Assembly: GCF_021646545.1 (NCBI RefSeq)
Contig: NZ_JAKIRP010000013.1
Span: forward strand, 184,110 to 248,109
From: Chitinophaga filiformis
GTDB lineage: Bacteria > Bacteroidota > Bacteroidia > Chitinophagales > Chitinophagaceae
Reading direction: 5' to 3'
DNA length: 64,000 bases
Positions within the stretch are counted from its first letter, which is position 1; every line of letters begins with the position of its first letter. The notes under the pieces are model-generated. The model saw nothing but the letters and a program-made list of their open reading frames with translations. It was not told where the DNA came from and did not search any database. A program made the translations under genes and the position numbers. Shown here one piece after another: positions 47,841 through 56,525 of the stretch.

Positions 47841-50723
47841 CTAATTCTCCTGGATAATAAGTGCGTTGATATAGGAAAAACTGCCGTACGATGCATTGCC
47901 GGTCGGGTAAACATCAATATAGATCCTACCCTCTGCATCTGCTATTGCCGTGGTAGTTGTAATATTGCTCGTGTTCTGCCATGCATCCTGGAATAGTTCA
48001 GTCCCACCATTAATACGATATACACCATATCTCGGTGCAGTAGCACCATTGCTGTTACTGCGGGACGCTACCATCTGGATGGTATAAGTTTTACCACTGG
48101 TCAGTCCTCCCACCAGCAAGTTATGTACAGTGGAATAGCGCGTACTGTAATTGAACCAGTAACTCTTCAGCACCGCATCAGGTACAACCCCGGTGTTATT
48201 GCCTGTCGACTGGCCATCGATATCAGAAGAGCTGGCGCCACTGTACTCTGTCCAGTAATTGGTTGCACCACTTATGTTATCTACGAGCCAGTTGGTCACC
48301 GGATCTTTCATGGAGATATGATTACCCGATGGGCGGCCGAATATGTTCATCCATCCCGGTACTTCCGGCAGTTGTGTTAAGGAGAAATTCACGCGGAGTG
48401 TCTTCCTGCCGTTATTGTCGGGGAATACAGACACTTTCAGGATATCACTCACTGCAAGCCCTGCCGCGGTAATTGCCTTAAACCGGAAAGTAAACACACC
48501 ATTTGTCAGCTGTTTGATACTTGTGGTAGCGCCATACGGATTGGTGATGAGCGCAGTATTCGGACCGGAAAGTTGCTCCCACTGGTAACCTGATATCGCT
48601 ATACCATTGTCCTGTATCAATGGGGTGATCTGTACCGTGTCTTTAGGCAGGGCTATACTGGTGTCTCTCACATCAACGTAAGGCGCAGCAGGCAATGTAC
48701 CCTTTATACCGATATCTATCAGGCTGACATGCGCAATAGTGCTACCATTACCTACACGCAGATTGATGTCAATAGAGTCTACCCCGGTAACATTCGCATG
48801 AACGTTCGCATTGTTGTAATCAGGTGTACTGCCTTCCGGATAACGGGTCTCTGTTCGCTTCGCATCTGCCCATAGCTCAGATCCCAGTTTTGTTTCCAGC
48901 ATTCTTTGTGTTGTATTGGCATCTATACGTGCGCCCCATAATTTGAAGCTATACGTATTCGCTCTGTTCAAACCTCTTACCCTCAGCGTTACACCATTGG
49001 GATTGATGCTGCTGTGCATATACATGTTATCATACAAGGCTTCCATCGGATAATCGCCTGTACCTGTATTGAAGCCGTTGTAATTAATAGCGTGGGTTGA
49101 GCTCGAACCGAATGTACCTTCCGGATTGCCAATGAGCTCAACACTGAGAGGCGTAGCACGATTGGCAGTGGTATTAAGTGTACCGGAATTAGCCTTATCC
49201 ACAAAACCGGTAATACCGCCTTTTCCATACCAGTTATTCCAGTAATTGCCATTCAGGTCAGGCGAAGGAGTTGGTTTACCATCGGCTCTGTTAGAGCCAT
49301 TGATCGTGTTGGCGCCGTCCCCTCCCAGGTCTATCAGTACCCTGTGATCAAATCCGCTTGGGCCGCCGTTGTCCGGCGGCAGCATTACAACTGTATTCGA
49401 AGTGAGGGTGGTGGAATTGACCAGCTGCGCGCTGATCCTGAAATATAGTGTCCTCTTGTGTGGCGCAGTATATCTTTTCTTAACAATATTTCCGTTGGAG
49501 ATGACGTCGTACTGTGCCCAGCTGATACCATTGGATGACGTATCAATAGTATACTTACTTACACCTATAATCGGCTGAAAATAGGTTGTCAGACGGTCAA
49601 ATATATTCCTCGCCAGATGTTGAATACCTTCCGGGTTCAGGTGCGTCTGATCGCCATTATCGTAAGAAGGCAATATTGCGGCAGGAGTGCCTGAATTGGG
49701 ATCAGTAAAACCAATGAACCCTTCAATATATCTGTCCGGCCATGCATTTCTGATACTGTCAGCAACTATTTTTAATACTGCCTGTTCGTTTACACCATAA
49801 GAAGTACGGGGCTGCGCTGTTTCAAAGAATAGCGGAATCCCTCTGTTCTGCGACATTGTATCCAGCTTACGCAGATTGATCATCGTCTGCACTGGCGTGA
49901 TACCACTGCCTGCATCGTTTGTAGGAAGGATCACCAGTATGATATCGGGATTAAAGCTATATGCCGCTTCTATATTGTGACCTGTAACACCGCCCTCAGA
50001 TGCTTTTTGTACATCAATAGATCTATACCCGGCAACTCCATAGTTAGCCCAGCTGGGAGAAAGCGTCGATCCTGCCAGCCATGCACTGATGCGGTCTCCC
50101 AACCTGTTCGGATAATCCAACCCATAACCTGCAAGCGTGGAAGATCCAATACCAGCCACTCTGGGCGCATTGTATAACGTTGTATGATTGGTGGCCCAGC
50201 GCAATGTAAATGTGTTGTCACCATTGTTCACAACACCTGCATACAGGCGCTTCAAACTAGGCGTTCCATCTCCTGCAGTCTGCTCTTCATTAGATTCAAC
50301 ACCGGCTACCGCTTCTATATAAATGCGGTCGTTGTCTGCAAGCGCAGGATAAAACGTAATGGTACCTGCGGTCTGGTCAACTGTTATGCCCTGCAGATAG
50401 TCTTTGTACTGCAACAAGCCATTCCGCCACACCCTGATGTGTTTATTCTTAAATGCAGTATCTGTGTATGAAGTCTCGCCACTCGGAGGAAAACCGGCAG
50501 CGCCTACTTTGAACTGCACCATCCTGGCGATCTTCGCAAATGTGGTACGCCCATTCTTGTTGTTGTATAAGAAGCCTGCAGCTTGTTTCGTGGAGTTTTC
50601 AATTACCAGTTCTGCGTTCACGATCCTAACTGTGTCCTTCGCCACCTTTAACGGCGCATCCTGAGCATAGGCAAGAGAAGTCCCTAATAGGCACAGGGCA
50701 ACGAACCAAACAATGTTTCGCAT
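47841..50723 (-). CDS. Secreted SGNH/GDSL hydrolase-like multidomain protein, first gene of the Rhs operon
   Basis: This 960-residue protein has a signal peptide (VWFVALCLLGTSLAYAQ). After an N-terminal beta domain (residues ~30-170) comes an SGNH-type region (about 185-400): block I reads VAGIGSSTLAGYG (the GDS motif altered to GSS), block III ILPTNDAGSG supplies the Asn, and block V THLNPEGIQHLA supplies the His. Possible catalytic Ser, Asn and His are thus present. Further Ig/PKD-like (PKDTVQITPLIQDNGIAISG) and carbohydrate-binding-like domains follow. SGNH enzymes remove acyl groups from sugars or lipids. A role in remodelling surface glycans for the Rhs proteins is inference. It opens the 23-kb operon. 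Confidence 0.82.
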   Translation of the reverse strand: MRNIVWFVALCLLGTSLAYAQDAPLKVAKDTVRIVNAELVIENSTKQAAGFLYNNKNGRTTFAKIARMVQFKVGAAGFPPSGETSYTDTAFKNKHIRVWRNGLLQYKDYLQGITVDQTAGTITFYPALADNDRIYIEAVAGVESNEEQTAGDGTPSLKRLYAGVVNNGDNTFTLRWATNHTTLYNAPRVAGIGSSTLAGYGLDYPNRLGDRISAWLAGSTLSPSWANYGVAGYRSIDVQKASEGGVTGHNIEAAYSFNPDIILVILPTNDAGSGITPVQTMINLRKLDTMSQNRGIPLFFETAQPRTSYGVNEQAVLKIVADSIRNAWPDRYIEGFIGFTDPNSGTPAAILPSYDNGDQTHLNPEGIQHLARNIFDRLTTYFQPIIGVSKYTIDTSSNGISWAQYDVISNGNIVKKRYTAPHKRTLYFRISAQLVNSTTLTSNTVVMLPPDNGGPSGFDHRVLIDLGGDGANTINGSNRADGKPTPSPDLNGNYWNNWYGKGGITGFVDKANSGTLNTTANRATPLSVELIGNPEGTFGSSSTHAINYNGFNTGTGDYPMEALYDNMYMHSSINPNGVTLRVRGLNRANTYSFKLWGARIDANTTQRMLETKLGSELWADAKRTETRYPEGSTPDYNNANVHANVTGVDSIDINLRVGNGSTIAHVSLIDIGIKGTLPAAPYVDVRDTSIALPKDTVQITPLIQDNGIAISGYQWEQLSGPNTALITNPYGATTSIKQLTNGVFTFRFKAITAAGLAVSDILKVSVFPDNNGRKTLRVNFSLTQLPEVPGWMNIFGRPSGNHISMKDPVTNWLVDNISGATNYWTEYSGASSSDIDGQSTGNNTGVVPDAVLKSYWFNYSTRYSTVHNLLVGGLTSGKTYTIQMVASRSNSNGATAPRYGVYRINGGTELFQDAWQNTSNITTTTAIADAEGRIYIDVYPTGNASYGSFSYINALIIQEN

Positions 50724-50739
50724 ATAGTACGGGATTATA

Positions 50740-50779
50740 GATTACTTATCCTGAATTTAGATTACTTGTTCTGAATTTA
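50740..50779. repeat. Two tandem 20-bp repeats in the Rhs operon leader
   Basis: Units at 50740-50759 and 50760-50779 are 18/20 identical (both begin GATTACTT and end CTGAATTTA). They lie 17-56 bp upstream of the first start codon of the minus-strand operon, in the probable leader or promoter region. Confidence 0.6.
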
Positions 50780-50890
50780 ATTTGTCTGAACTATTATTCG
50801 TGGGGGTAGCCACGATCACATGCTTGTATTAATGGTAGAAAAAAACTAGAAATTTTATTCAAGGTATAACGCTGACAAAATAAAGTAATC

Positions 50891-50898
50891 CAAAATTA
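50891..50898 (-). promoter_or_regulatory. Putative -7 element for the Rhs operon
   Basis: On the minus strand this reads TAATTTTG, an exact TAnnTTTG match, about 170 bp upstream of the first gene. It implies a leader that includes the tandem 20-bp repeats. No good -33 element was seen. Confidence 0.4.
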
Positions 50899-51182
50899 AA
50901 ATGCAAATATTTTTTTCACTCGTGTAACGAATGAGCTCAGAATATCGTCATTGCTTTCAATACCACAAGTAAGCTTATCGTACTTCCTCCTATTTAAACA
51001 TACTTCGAAAACATAGGTATGTTCCCCTATTTTGGTCATTCAAATTATCTTCCGCTCTCACTTCGTCCGCAAACTCTTTATCGGATTAAGTCACCGCCGC
51101 CTTCCGGAAACGAACACTGTATGTCCGCTCCCCACCATGTTAACAAACAAGCACAATGTCCAGGCAGTACAAACTATAATGA

Positions 51183-51229
51183 GATCAGGGTATACAGTGC
51201 TACAACTTTGCAGACTGTATACCCCGATC
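51183..51229. terminator. Long dyad / probable terminator downstream of the PliI-like gene
   Basis: GATCAGGGTATACAGT at 51183-51198 pairs with ACTGTATACCCCGATC at 51214-51229 with one mismatch around a 15-base loop. It lies within 110 bp of the stop codon of the minus-strand gene. T-tracts are weak, so a regulatory dyad is an alternative. Confidence 0.45.
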
Positions 51230-51291
51230 ATATTTCGAACAGCAGTTAACACATCAGATGCGCAAACATTCCGGATGCTCCCGATAATAGT

Positions 51292-51897
51292 TTACTGTGT
51301 CTGTACAAGCGTAAAGGCAGTATCAACCGGTCTTAACACATAACGGATCATTTTACGGTCAGACGGTGATTTACTGTCGTCTGTTGAGAAACTGCGGACA
51401 ATATATTCGTTATCTATGTAGATGGAATCGTGTCCCTTATATTCCTGCCGTTGCGTAGGTGAAAGATCCGGGAAGTTTATCTGTTTCCCTGTCTTGCTAT
51501 CGTACGCATACGCATATACTTTACTGTAACCAGCGCTGTCTACGCCTCTGGTAAAACAATATACTTCCGGCCTTCCATCCTTATTCAGGTCTGCAGTGGA
51601 AGCATAGTATATCGTTCCTTCCATTGGCGCGTTCACAGTCGCCATTTCATTGGATCCCTCCTTTCCCGTAATGGTCAGTTTCCGCAGCGCACCCTGTCCT
51701 TTGGAGTTAACAGAAAATGAATATTGTTTGTAGGTGAGTTGCTGATTGTACTCATCAGGGTCTGCCGTTCTTTCATTCATATCGGTAACCGGTGCAGTGC
51801 CAGTACTATCTGCCGTGTTGTCTGTACGGCCGTTATTACAGCTGAGCGCAGGCATCAGCAGGACACCGGTCATGGCAATAAATAATACCGTTTTCAT
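51292..51897 (-). CDS. PliI-like lysozyme-inhibitor lipoprotein
   Basis: This 201-residue lipoprotein (signal ending PALSC) has a Thr/Asp-rich linker and a domain resembling PliI, the periplasmic inhibitor of I-type lysozymes. Matching features are the opening strand YKQYSFSVNSKGQGALRKLT, the acidic stretch TADLNKDGRPEVYCFTRGVD, KVYAYAYDSKTGKQINFPDL, YKGHDSIYIDNEYIVRSF and the final RKMIRYVL strand. PliI proteins protect peptidoglycan from invertebrate lysozymes. It stands alone beside the Rhs operon, and self-protection or host defence are both possible. The family assignment rests on pattern similarity. Confidence 0.75.
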   Translation of the reverse strand: MKTVLFIAMTGVLLMPALSCNNGRTDNTADSTGTAPVTDMNERTADPDEYNQQLTYKQYSFSVNSKGQGALRKLTITGKEGSNEMATVNAPMEGTIYYASTADLNKDGRPEVYCFTRGVDSAGYSKVYAYAYDSKTGKQINFPDLSPTQRQEYKGHDSIYIDNEYIVRSFSTDDSKSPSDRKMIRYVLRPVDTAFTLVQTQ

Positions 51898-52058
51898 AAT
51901 ATATGGTTTTTAGGTTCGCCGTTGCTGTTTACATCTTAAATGGCTCAAAATATGTTCCCTTTTTCGCGTTAATTACTGCGGATGATTTAACAATTCTTAC
52001 CCTTCCCGGAATAGCCGGAAACGTCATCAATTGGCGCAGCTTTTGAGCCCCTACCTAT

Positions 52059-53051
52059 ATGGAAAATACTATCACCGGTAAAGTCATCGTAATAACTGGG
52101 GCCTCCAGCGGCGCGGGCCGTACTATCGCCCTTCATCTTGCACAGGATGGGGCATTTCTTGTACTGGCATCGAGGAACGAAGCTGTGCTGAAAGAACTGG
52201 CAATGGAATGCAGGGACTTAGGCACAAAAGCCCTGGTCGTACCCACGGATGTGACCGATCACGCTTCCGTCTGGCAGCTGGCGCGGACAGCTTACGAATG
52301 GAAAGGCAGGATCGATGTATGGGCAAACAATGCAGGCGTCCTTGCTGCCGGCACCTTTGAGAAGATGCCCTGGGAAAATCACCAGCGTGTGATTGCTACC
52401 AATCTGCTCGGTTATATGAGCGGGGCACATGCCGTGCTGCCTTACTTTAAATATCAACGCCGCGGCATCCTCATCAACAACATCTCCATCGGAGGTTTTC
52501 TTCCGGTGCCTTTTGGCGGCGCCTACAGTGCCAGTAAATTCGCATTAAGGGGCTTTTTTGAGGCACTTAAAGCAGAGTTGACGGACTGGCCCCATATTCA
52601 TGTGGTTGACCTTTTTTCCGCCTTTCTGGACACGCCAGGCATACATCACGCCAGCAACTATACCGGCAAGGTGTTGAAGCCCGCCCCTCCGGTATATGAT
52701 CCGATGATAATGGCCCAGGCTGTCAGAGCGTCTATCCTGCATCCAAAATCTACCCGATATCCGGGAGCCGCCTCGCTCCTTTTCAAGATCGGCCATGCCA
52801 TCGCACCGGAACTAACCACAAAGTTCGCAGGCCTGCTGATGAAGATGTACCTCAGAAAAGCGGAAAGCGCCTCTTCCACCGACGGCAACCTCTTCAACAC
52901 GGTAAATTTCGCCATGAGTACTAACGGCAACACAAGGCCACATCTTAAACGGGCTGTCAAACGCCTGCTAAAAACAGGGGCCCTGCTCGCCGGTGCCGGG
53001 TTTGCCGTATATTTGATGGCAGGAAGAAAAACCAGCAGACATGTCAGATAA
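52059..53051 (+). CDS. Short-chain dehydrogenase/reductase with C-terminal extension
   Basis: This 330-residue SDR has the cofactor motif GASSGAGR (residues ~13-20), the structural NNAG in VWANNAGVL, catalytic Ser in NNISIGG and the YSASK active-site pair. The core SDR domain ends near residue 250; a C-terminal extension includes a hydrophobic stretch (KTGALLAGAGFAVYLMAGRK), suggesting loose membrane attachment. This architecture is common among SDRs encoded next to SRPBCC proteins. Indeed the following gene overlaps it by 11 bp and encodes one. The substrate is unknown. Confidence 0.92.
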   Translation: MENTITGKVIVITGASSGAGRTIALHLAQDGAFLVLASRNEAVLKELAMECRDLGTKALVVPTDVTDHASVWQLARTAYEWKGRIDVWANNAGVLAAGTFEKMPWENHQRVIATNLLGYMSGAHAVLPYFKYQRRGILINNISIGGFLPVPFGGAYSASKFALRGFFEALKAELTDWPHIHVVDLFSAFLDTPGIHHASNYTGKVLKPAPPVYDPMIMAQAVRASILHPKSTRYPGAASLLFKIGHAIAPELTTKFAGLLMKMYLRKAESASSTDGNLFNTVNFAMSTNGNTRPHLKRAVKRLLKTGALLAGAGFAVYLMAGRKTSRHVR

Positions 53052-53487
53052 ATACCCCGTACATGCAGTTATTACCGGTATATTCTCAGCGCCGCCGGAC
53101 GAGGCTTTCAGTGCATTTCTTGATACCCGGCAGATCGGGCAGTTTATGTTCGGGCCCTGCGTCAGGGATGAAGAGATCATTAGTCTTACCAACGAACCTG
53201 TTGTTGGAGGAAAATTCGCCTATTCAGTACGCAGACAGGGTAAGCAGTTCGATCATGTGGGTGAATACCTCGCCATAGACAGACCTCGCCACCTGGCATT
53301 CACCTGGTCAGTGAAACAGGATCCCACCGGCGGCGTGTCACGGATAGTTATCGATATCGCGCCAATCCTGGAGGGATGTGAATTAACACTGACACACCAG
53401 ATGCCTCCCGGATCAGAAGATTTTACTGAGCGATCCAAAGAGGCATGGGGGAAAATGCTGGATGTGCTGACAGAAGTACTGGCTTAA
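53041..53487 (+). CDS. SRPBCC/AHSA1-family protein
   Basis: This is a 148-residue START-like hydrophobic-ligand-binding protein of the AHSA1 (activator of Hsp90 ATPase homologue 1-like) branch. The signature pieces are FSAPPDEAFSAFLDTRQIG, then GGKFAYSVRRQGKQFDHVGE, RPRHLAFTWSVKQDP and LTLTHQMPPGSEDFTERSKE with the conserved GWGKML-like end (AWGKMLDVL). It overlaps the end of the SDR gene by 11 bp, so the two are translated together and probably act in one pathway. The ligand is unknown. Confidence 0.92.
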   Translation: MSDKYPVHAVITGIFSAPPDEAFSAFLDTRQIGQFMFGPCVRDEEIISLTNEPVVGGKFAYSVRRQGKQFDHVGEYLAIDRPRHLAFTWSVKQDPTGGVSRIVIDIAPILEGCELTLTHQMPPGSEDFTERSKEAWGKMLDVLTEVLA

Positions 53488-53587
53488 AACCCCGGCATGG
53501 CTACATTACCGAATACCCAACTATAGCAACGCCCTATAGCAGTAACTCACATGCCTGATTAAAGAATACCATCATCACCTGCACTAT

Positions 53588-54339
53588 TTAGAATGGATGA
53601 TGCCTCATTCCCCCATCCACGACAGCCACAGATCCGGTGACATACTTTGCCCTGGGCGATACCAGGAACACAGCCATATTAGCTAAATCCTGCGGCTCAC
53701 CGAAATCGCCCAATGGGATCTCCCTTTCCGCAAAATGTCTTCGTTCATCACCGGGAAAGAAACGACGGATATTATTTGTGTCAATAAGCCCCGGCTGCAG
53801 ACAGTTGATCCTGATGCCATATTTACCCAGTTGTCCGGCCAGCTGTTTGGACCATACCACTATCGCCGCTTTTGCAACGGCGGAACCATTCACTGAACGC
53901 AGTTCGTAAGTACTGATCACATTTAGAATAGCTCCCTGCTTACCTTCCATAAAATGCGGTAACAGCTGTTGCGTCAATTGACGGTGACGATCGAAGTCCA
54001 GCGTCATGGCAGCATCCCAATCTTCCTCTGGTCCAACAACATCCATGGGCGCACTACGCCCTGTATTGTTAACAAGGATGTCTACCTGCCCCAGTGCCGA
54101 CAATGCAGCTGCTGCGATGGTTTGCGGTGCATCTGCTGCAACGAAGTCCTGCACGAAAATAACCGGCGCCGTTCCCCTGCAGCCACTATCTCATCCTTCA
54201 AGTTATTGAGCAACTCCTCGTTCCTTGCAGTGGCGAAAACCTTCACTCCTTCCATTGCCAATTCCTTTGCTATCGCGCGACCAATACCCTGACTGGCGCC
54301 GCTTACTATTGCTGTTTTTCCTTTTAAATACAAGTCCAT
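53588..54339 (-). pseudogene. Frameshifted short-chain dehydrogenase gene
   Basis: Two reading frames together make one SDR. The N-terminal piece, from the ATG at 54339, encodes GKTAIVSGASQGIGRAIAKE and runs to EIVAAG. The rest continues in another frame as APVIFVQDFVAADAPQT, then VDILVNNTGRSAPM and GSVAVVDGGMRHHPF at the C-terminus. The shift lies near 54165-54180, in a G/C-rich stretch, and a single missing base explains it. Total length (752 nt) is one short of a multiple of three. The usual YxxxK is also damaged: the Tyr position reads Ser (SAVAK), so the frameshift may lie in a gene that was already unusual. A sequencing error is possible. Confidence 0.75.
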
Positions 54340-54510
54340 ATCTGATCGAAAAATTTCGATCAAAGGTATCTGATAATATCTGATTGCCGGATACCTACAA
54401 ATTTGTTAGTACCGCTTGATAAGTACCCACGTTTTGACTACAACAATATTAGATCTGGCTACATCCGTTTTTTTACCACGGCTGACCTTTGTAACATAAA
54501 CATCAACAAC

Positions 54511-55401
54511 ATGAAAGTCATTGTAACAGGCTCTTTAGGCAATATCAGCAAGCCGCTCACAAAGGAATTAATACAGAGAGGTCATACAGTAACCGTCATC
54601 AGCAGCAATCCGCAAAAACAGCAGGACATCGAAGCGCTAGGCGCTACTGCCGCTATCGGCTCAGTGGAAGATGCTGACTTTCTGACGAAGACATTCACGG
54701 GGGCAGACGCCGCATATGTTATGACGCCGCCTAACTTCAGCACTACTGACGATCCGAGAGCATATTACCGCGAAATGGGCATGCAATACGCAAAGGCTAT
54801 ACGGCAGTCAGGCTTGAAGAGAGTTGTGCACCTGAGCACGATGGGGGCACACCTCGATAAAGGTACCGGCCTCCTCCTCGGCGCGCATGATGTTGAGCAG
54901 GTACTGAACCAGCTACCAGACATCTCCCTCACCAGCCTGAGACCCGGCTACTTTTACTACAATCTGTACAACTATGTCCCGATGATAAAAGGGGCCGGCT
55001 TCATTCAGGCTAACTATGGCGGAGAAGATAAGATCGCACTCGTATCACCAGCAGATATTGCTGCTGTTGCTGCAGAGGAACTAACCACCACTAACGAAGC
55101 CAAAAAAGTGCGGTATATTGCAAGCGATGAACGTACCGTCAATGAAATTGTTCACCTGTTAGGTACAGCCATCGGAAAGCCTGATCTGAAATGGGAAATA
55201 TGCAGCAATGAACAAATGCTGGATGGCCTCCAGAGGGCCGGCGTACGGCCTCCTGTTGCGGAAAGTCTTGTCGGGATGTATGCCTGCCTTCACAACGGCG
55301 CCTTTACCGAAGATTATGAGCAACATAAGCCCATTAGCCTCGGTAAGGTAAAACTGGAAGATTTTTTGAAAGAGTTTGCCGCCGCTTTTAAACAAGGATG
55401 A
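54511..55401 (+). CDS. NmrA-family NAD(P)-binding protein
   Basis: This is a 296-residue atypical SDR. The nucleotide motif reads TGSLGNIS (G-x-x-G-x-x-x shifted as in NmrA/HSCARG proteins). IGSVEDADFLTKTFTGADAA and RVVHLSTMGAHL follow, and the C-terminal half binds substrates. Such proteins reduce quinones or small carbonyls, or sense NADPH/NADP. The ATG at 54511 is chosen because the beta-alpha-beta fold starts there; an upstream ATG at 54403 would add 36 unrelated residues. It lies 14 bp before an AraC regulator gene on the same strand, so the two are probably co-transcribed. Confidence 0.9.
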   Translation: MKVIVTGSLGNISKPLTKELIQRGHTVTVISSNPQKQQDIEALGATAAIGSVEDADFLTKTFTGADAAYVMTPPNFSTTDDPRAYYREMGMQYAKAIRQSGLKRVVHLSTMGAHLDKGTGLLLGAHDVEQVLNQLPDISLTSLRPGYFYYNLYNYVPMIKGAGFIQANYGGEDKIALVSPADIAAVAAEELTTTNEAKKVRYIASDERTVNEIVHLLGTAIGKPDLKWEICSNEQMLDGLQRAGVRPPVAESLVGMYACLHNGAFTEDYEQHKPISLGKVKLEDFLKEFAAAFKQG

Positions 55402-55415
55402 TAATGCTTTAAGGA

Positions 55416-56330
55416 ATGAAGAACAAAGAACCACATCTGCTCAAAACAATAAGCGACTATCACAGTTTCAGGGGATTACCGAAACCCGAACATCCTTTAG
55501 TCAGTGTGATAAATATGGAGGATATAAGACAACTCCGGGATAACGAACCGAAGGGGCTTACGCAAAATTTCTATGCCATTGCATTGAAAAGAAATTTCAC
55601 CGGTAAACTGAAATATGGTCAGCAGGAATATGACTTCGACGAAGGTGTGATGTTCTTCATTTCTCCCGGACAGATCTATTCTATCCAATCAAATAAAGTA
55701 TTAGAACATTCGGGATGGTTGCTGCTCTTCCATCCCGATTTCCTCTGGAATACGCCCCTTGCCAAAACAATAAAACAATATGACTACTTCAGTTATGCAG
55801 CCAATGAGGCACTGCATCTTTCAGAAAAAGAAGAAGCTGTTATTGCTGGTATCATACAGCAGATAGCGCAGGAATATCACTCCAACATCGACAAATTCAG
55901 TCAAAGCGTCATCATTGCGCAGCTGGAATTATTGCTTACCTATGCTGAGCGGTTTTATCACCGTCAGTTCATTACCCGGAAGATTAGCAACCATAAGATC
56001 CTTACCCGGCTGGAAGCGCTCCTCACAGCCTATTTCAAGAGTGACGACCTGATAAAAAAAGGCCTGCCCACCGTTCAGTATATCGCTCAATCCTTAAACG
56101 TGTCCCCTAACTATTTAAGCACTCTGCTGAAAGTGCTGACCGGGCAAAATACCCAGCAGCACATTCACAGTAAACTGATTGAAATAGCTAAAGAAAAGCT
56201 TTCTACCACAGTACTATCCGTCAGTGAGATCGCTTATGAATTAGGCTTTGAACATCCTCAGTCATTCAGTAAGTTATTCAGGACGAAGACAAACCTTTCG
56301 CCGCTGGAATTCAGGCAAACATTTAATTGA
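55416..56330 (+). CDS. AraC-family transcriptional regulator
   Basis: This 304-residue regulator has an N-terminal cupin-like domain (LKYGQQEYDFDEGVMFFISP, GQIYSI) and a C-terminal AraC domain from about residue 215: first HTH PTVQYIAQSLNVSPNYLSTL, second HTH VSEIAYELGFEHPQSFSKLF, ending TNLSPLEFRQTFN. It belongs to the group with the LKTISDYHSFRGLPKPEHPL opening seen in many Bacteroidota AraC proteins placed beside oxidoreductases. It is probably autoregulated together with the preceding NmrA-family gene. Confidence 0.92.
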   Translation: MKNKEPHLLKTISDYHSFRGLPKPEHPLVSVINMEDIRQLRDNEPKGLTQNFYAIALKRNFTGKLKYGQQEYDFDEGVMFFISPGQIYSIQSNKVLEHSGWLLLFHPDFLWNTPLAKTIKQYDYFSYAANEALHLSEKEEAVIAGIIQQIAQEYHSNIDKFSQSVIIAQLELLLTYAERFYHRQFITRKISNHKILTRLEALLTAYFKSDDLIKKGLPTVQYIAQSLNVSPNYLSTLLKVLTGQNTQQHIHSKLIEIAKEKLSTTVLSVSEIAYELGFEHPQSFSKLFRTKTNLSPLEFRQTFN

Positions 56331-56525
56331 CAACTTGTTTCGTTGTCGCCGGGCAAATTTTCAGCGCAAAATATTGGCGTATGATATGTTTATCAAACAT
56401 AACAAAGAACGTAAAAGTGGAGCACATTGCGGCCTTGTTTCATACAGATCTGACCTGGCAAAATACCGGGCGGCATAAAAACAGGATTAAAGGAAACCGT
56501 GGTAAAAGTCGTTACTTTGTGAACG

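Noticed and set aside
51019..51343. Overlapping plus-strand frames in the gap beside the Rhs operon
   Set aside because: They span a 16-bp dyad and the end of the PliI-like gene, and the translations look random.
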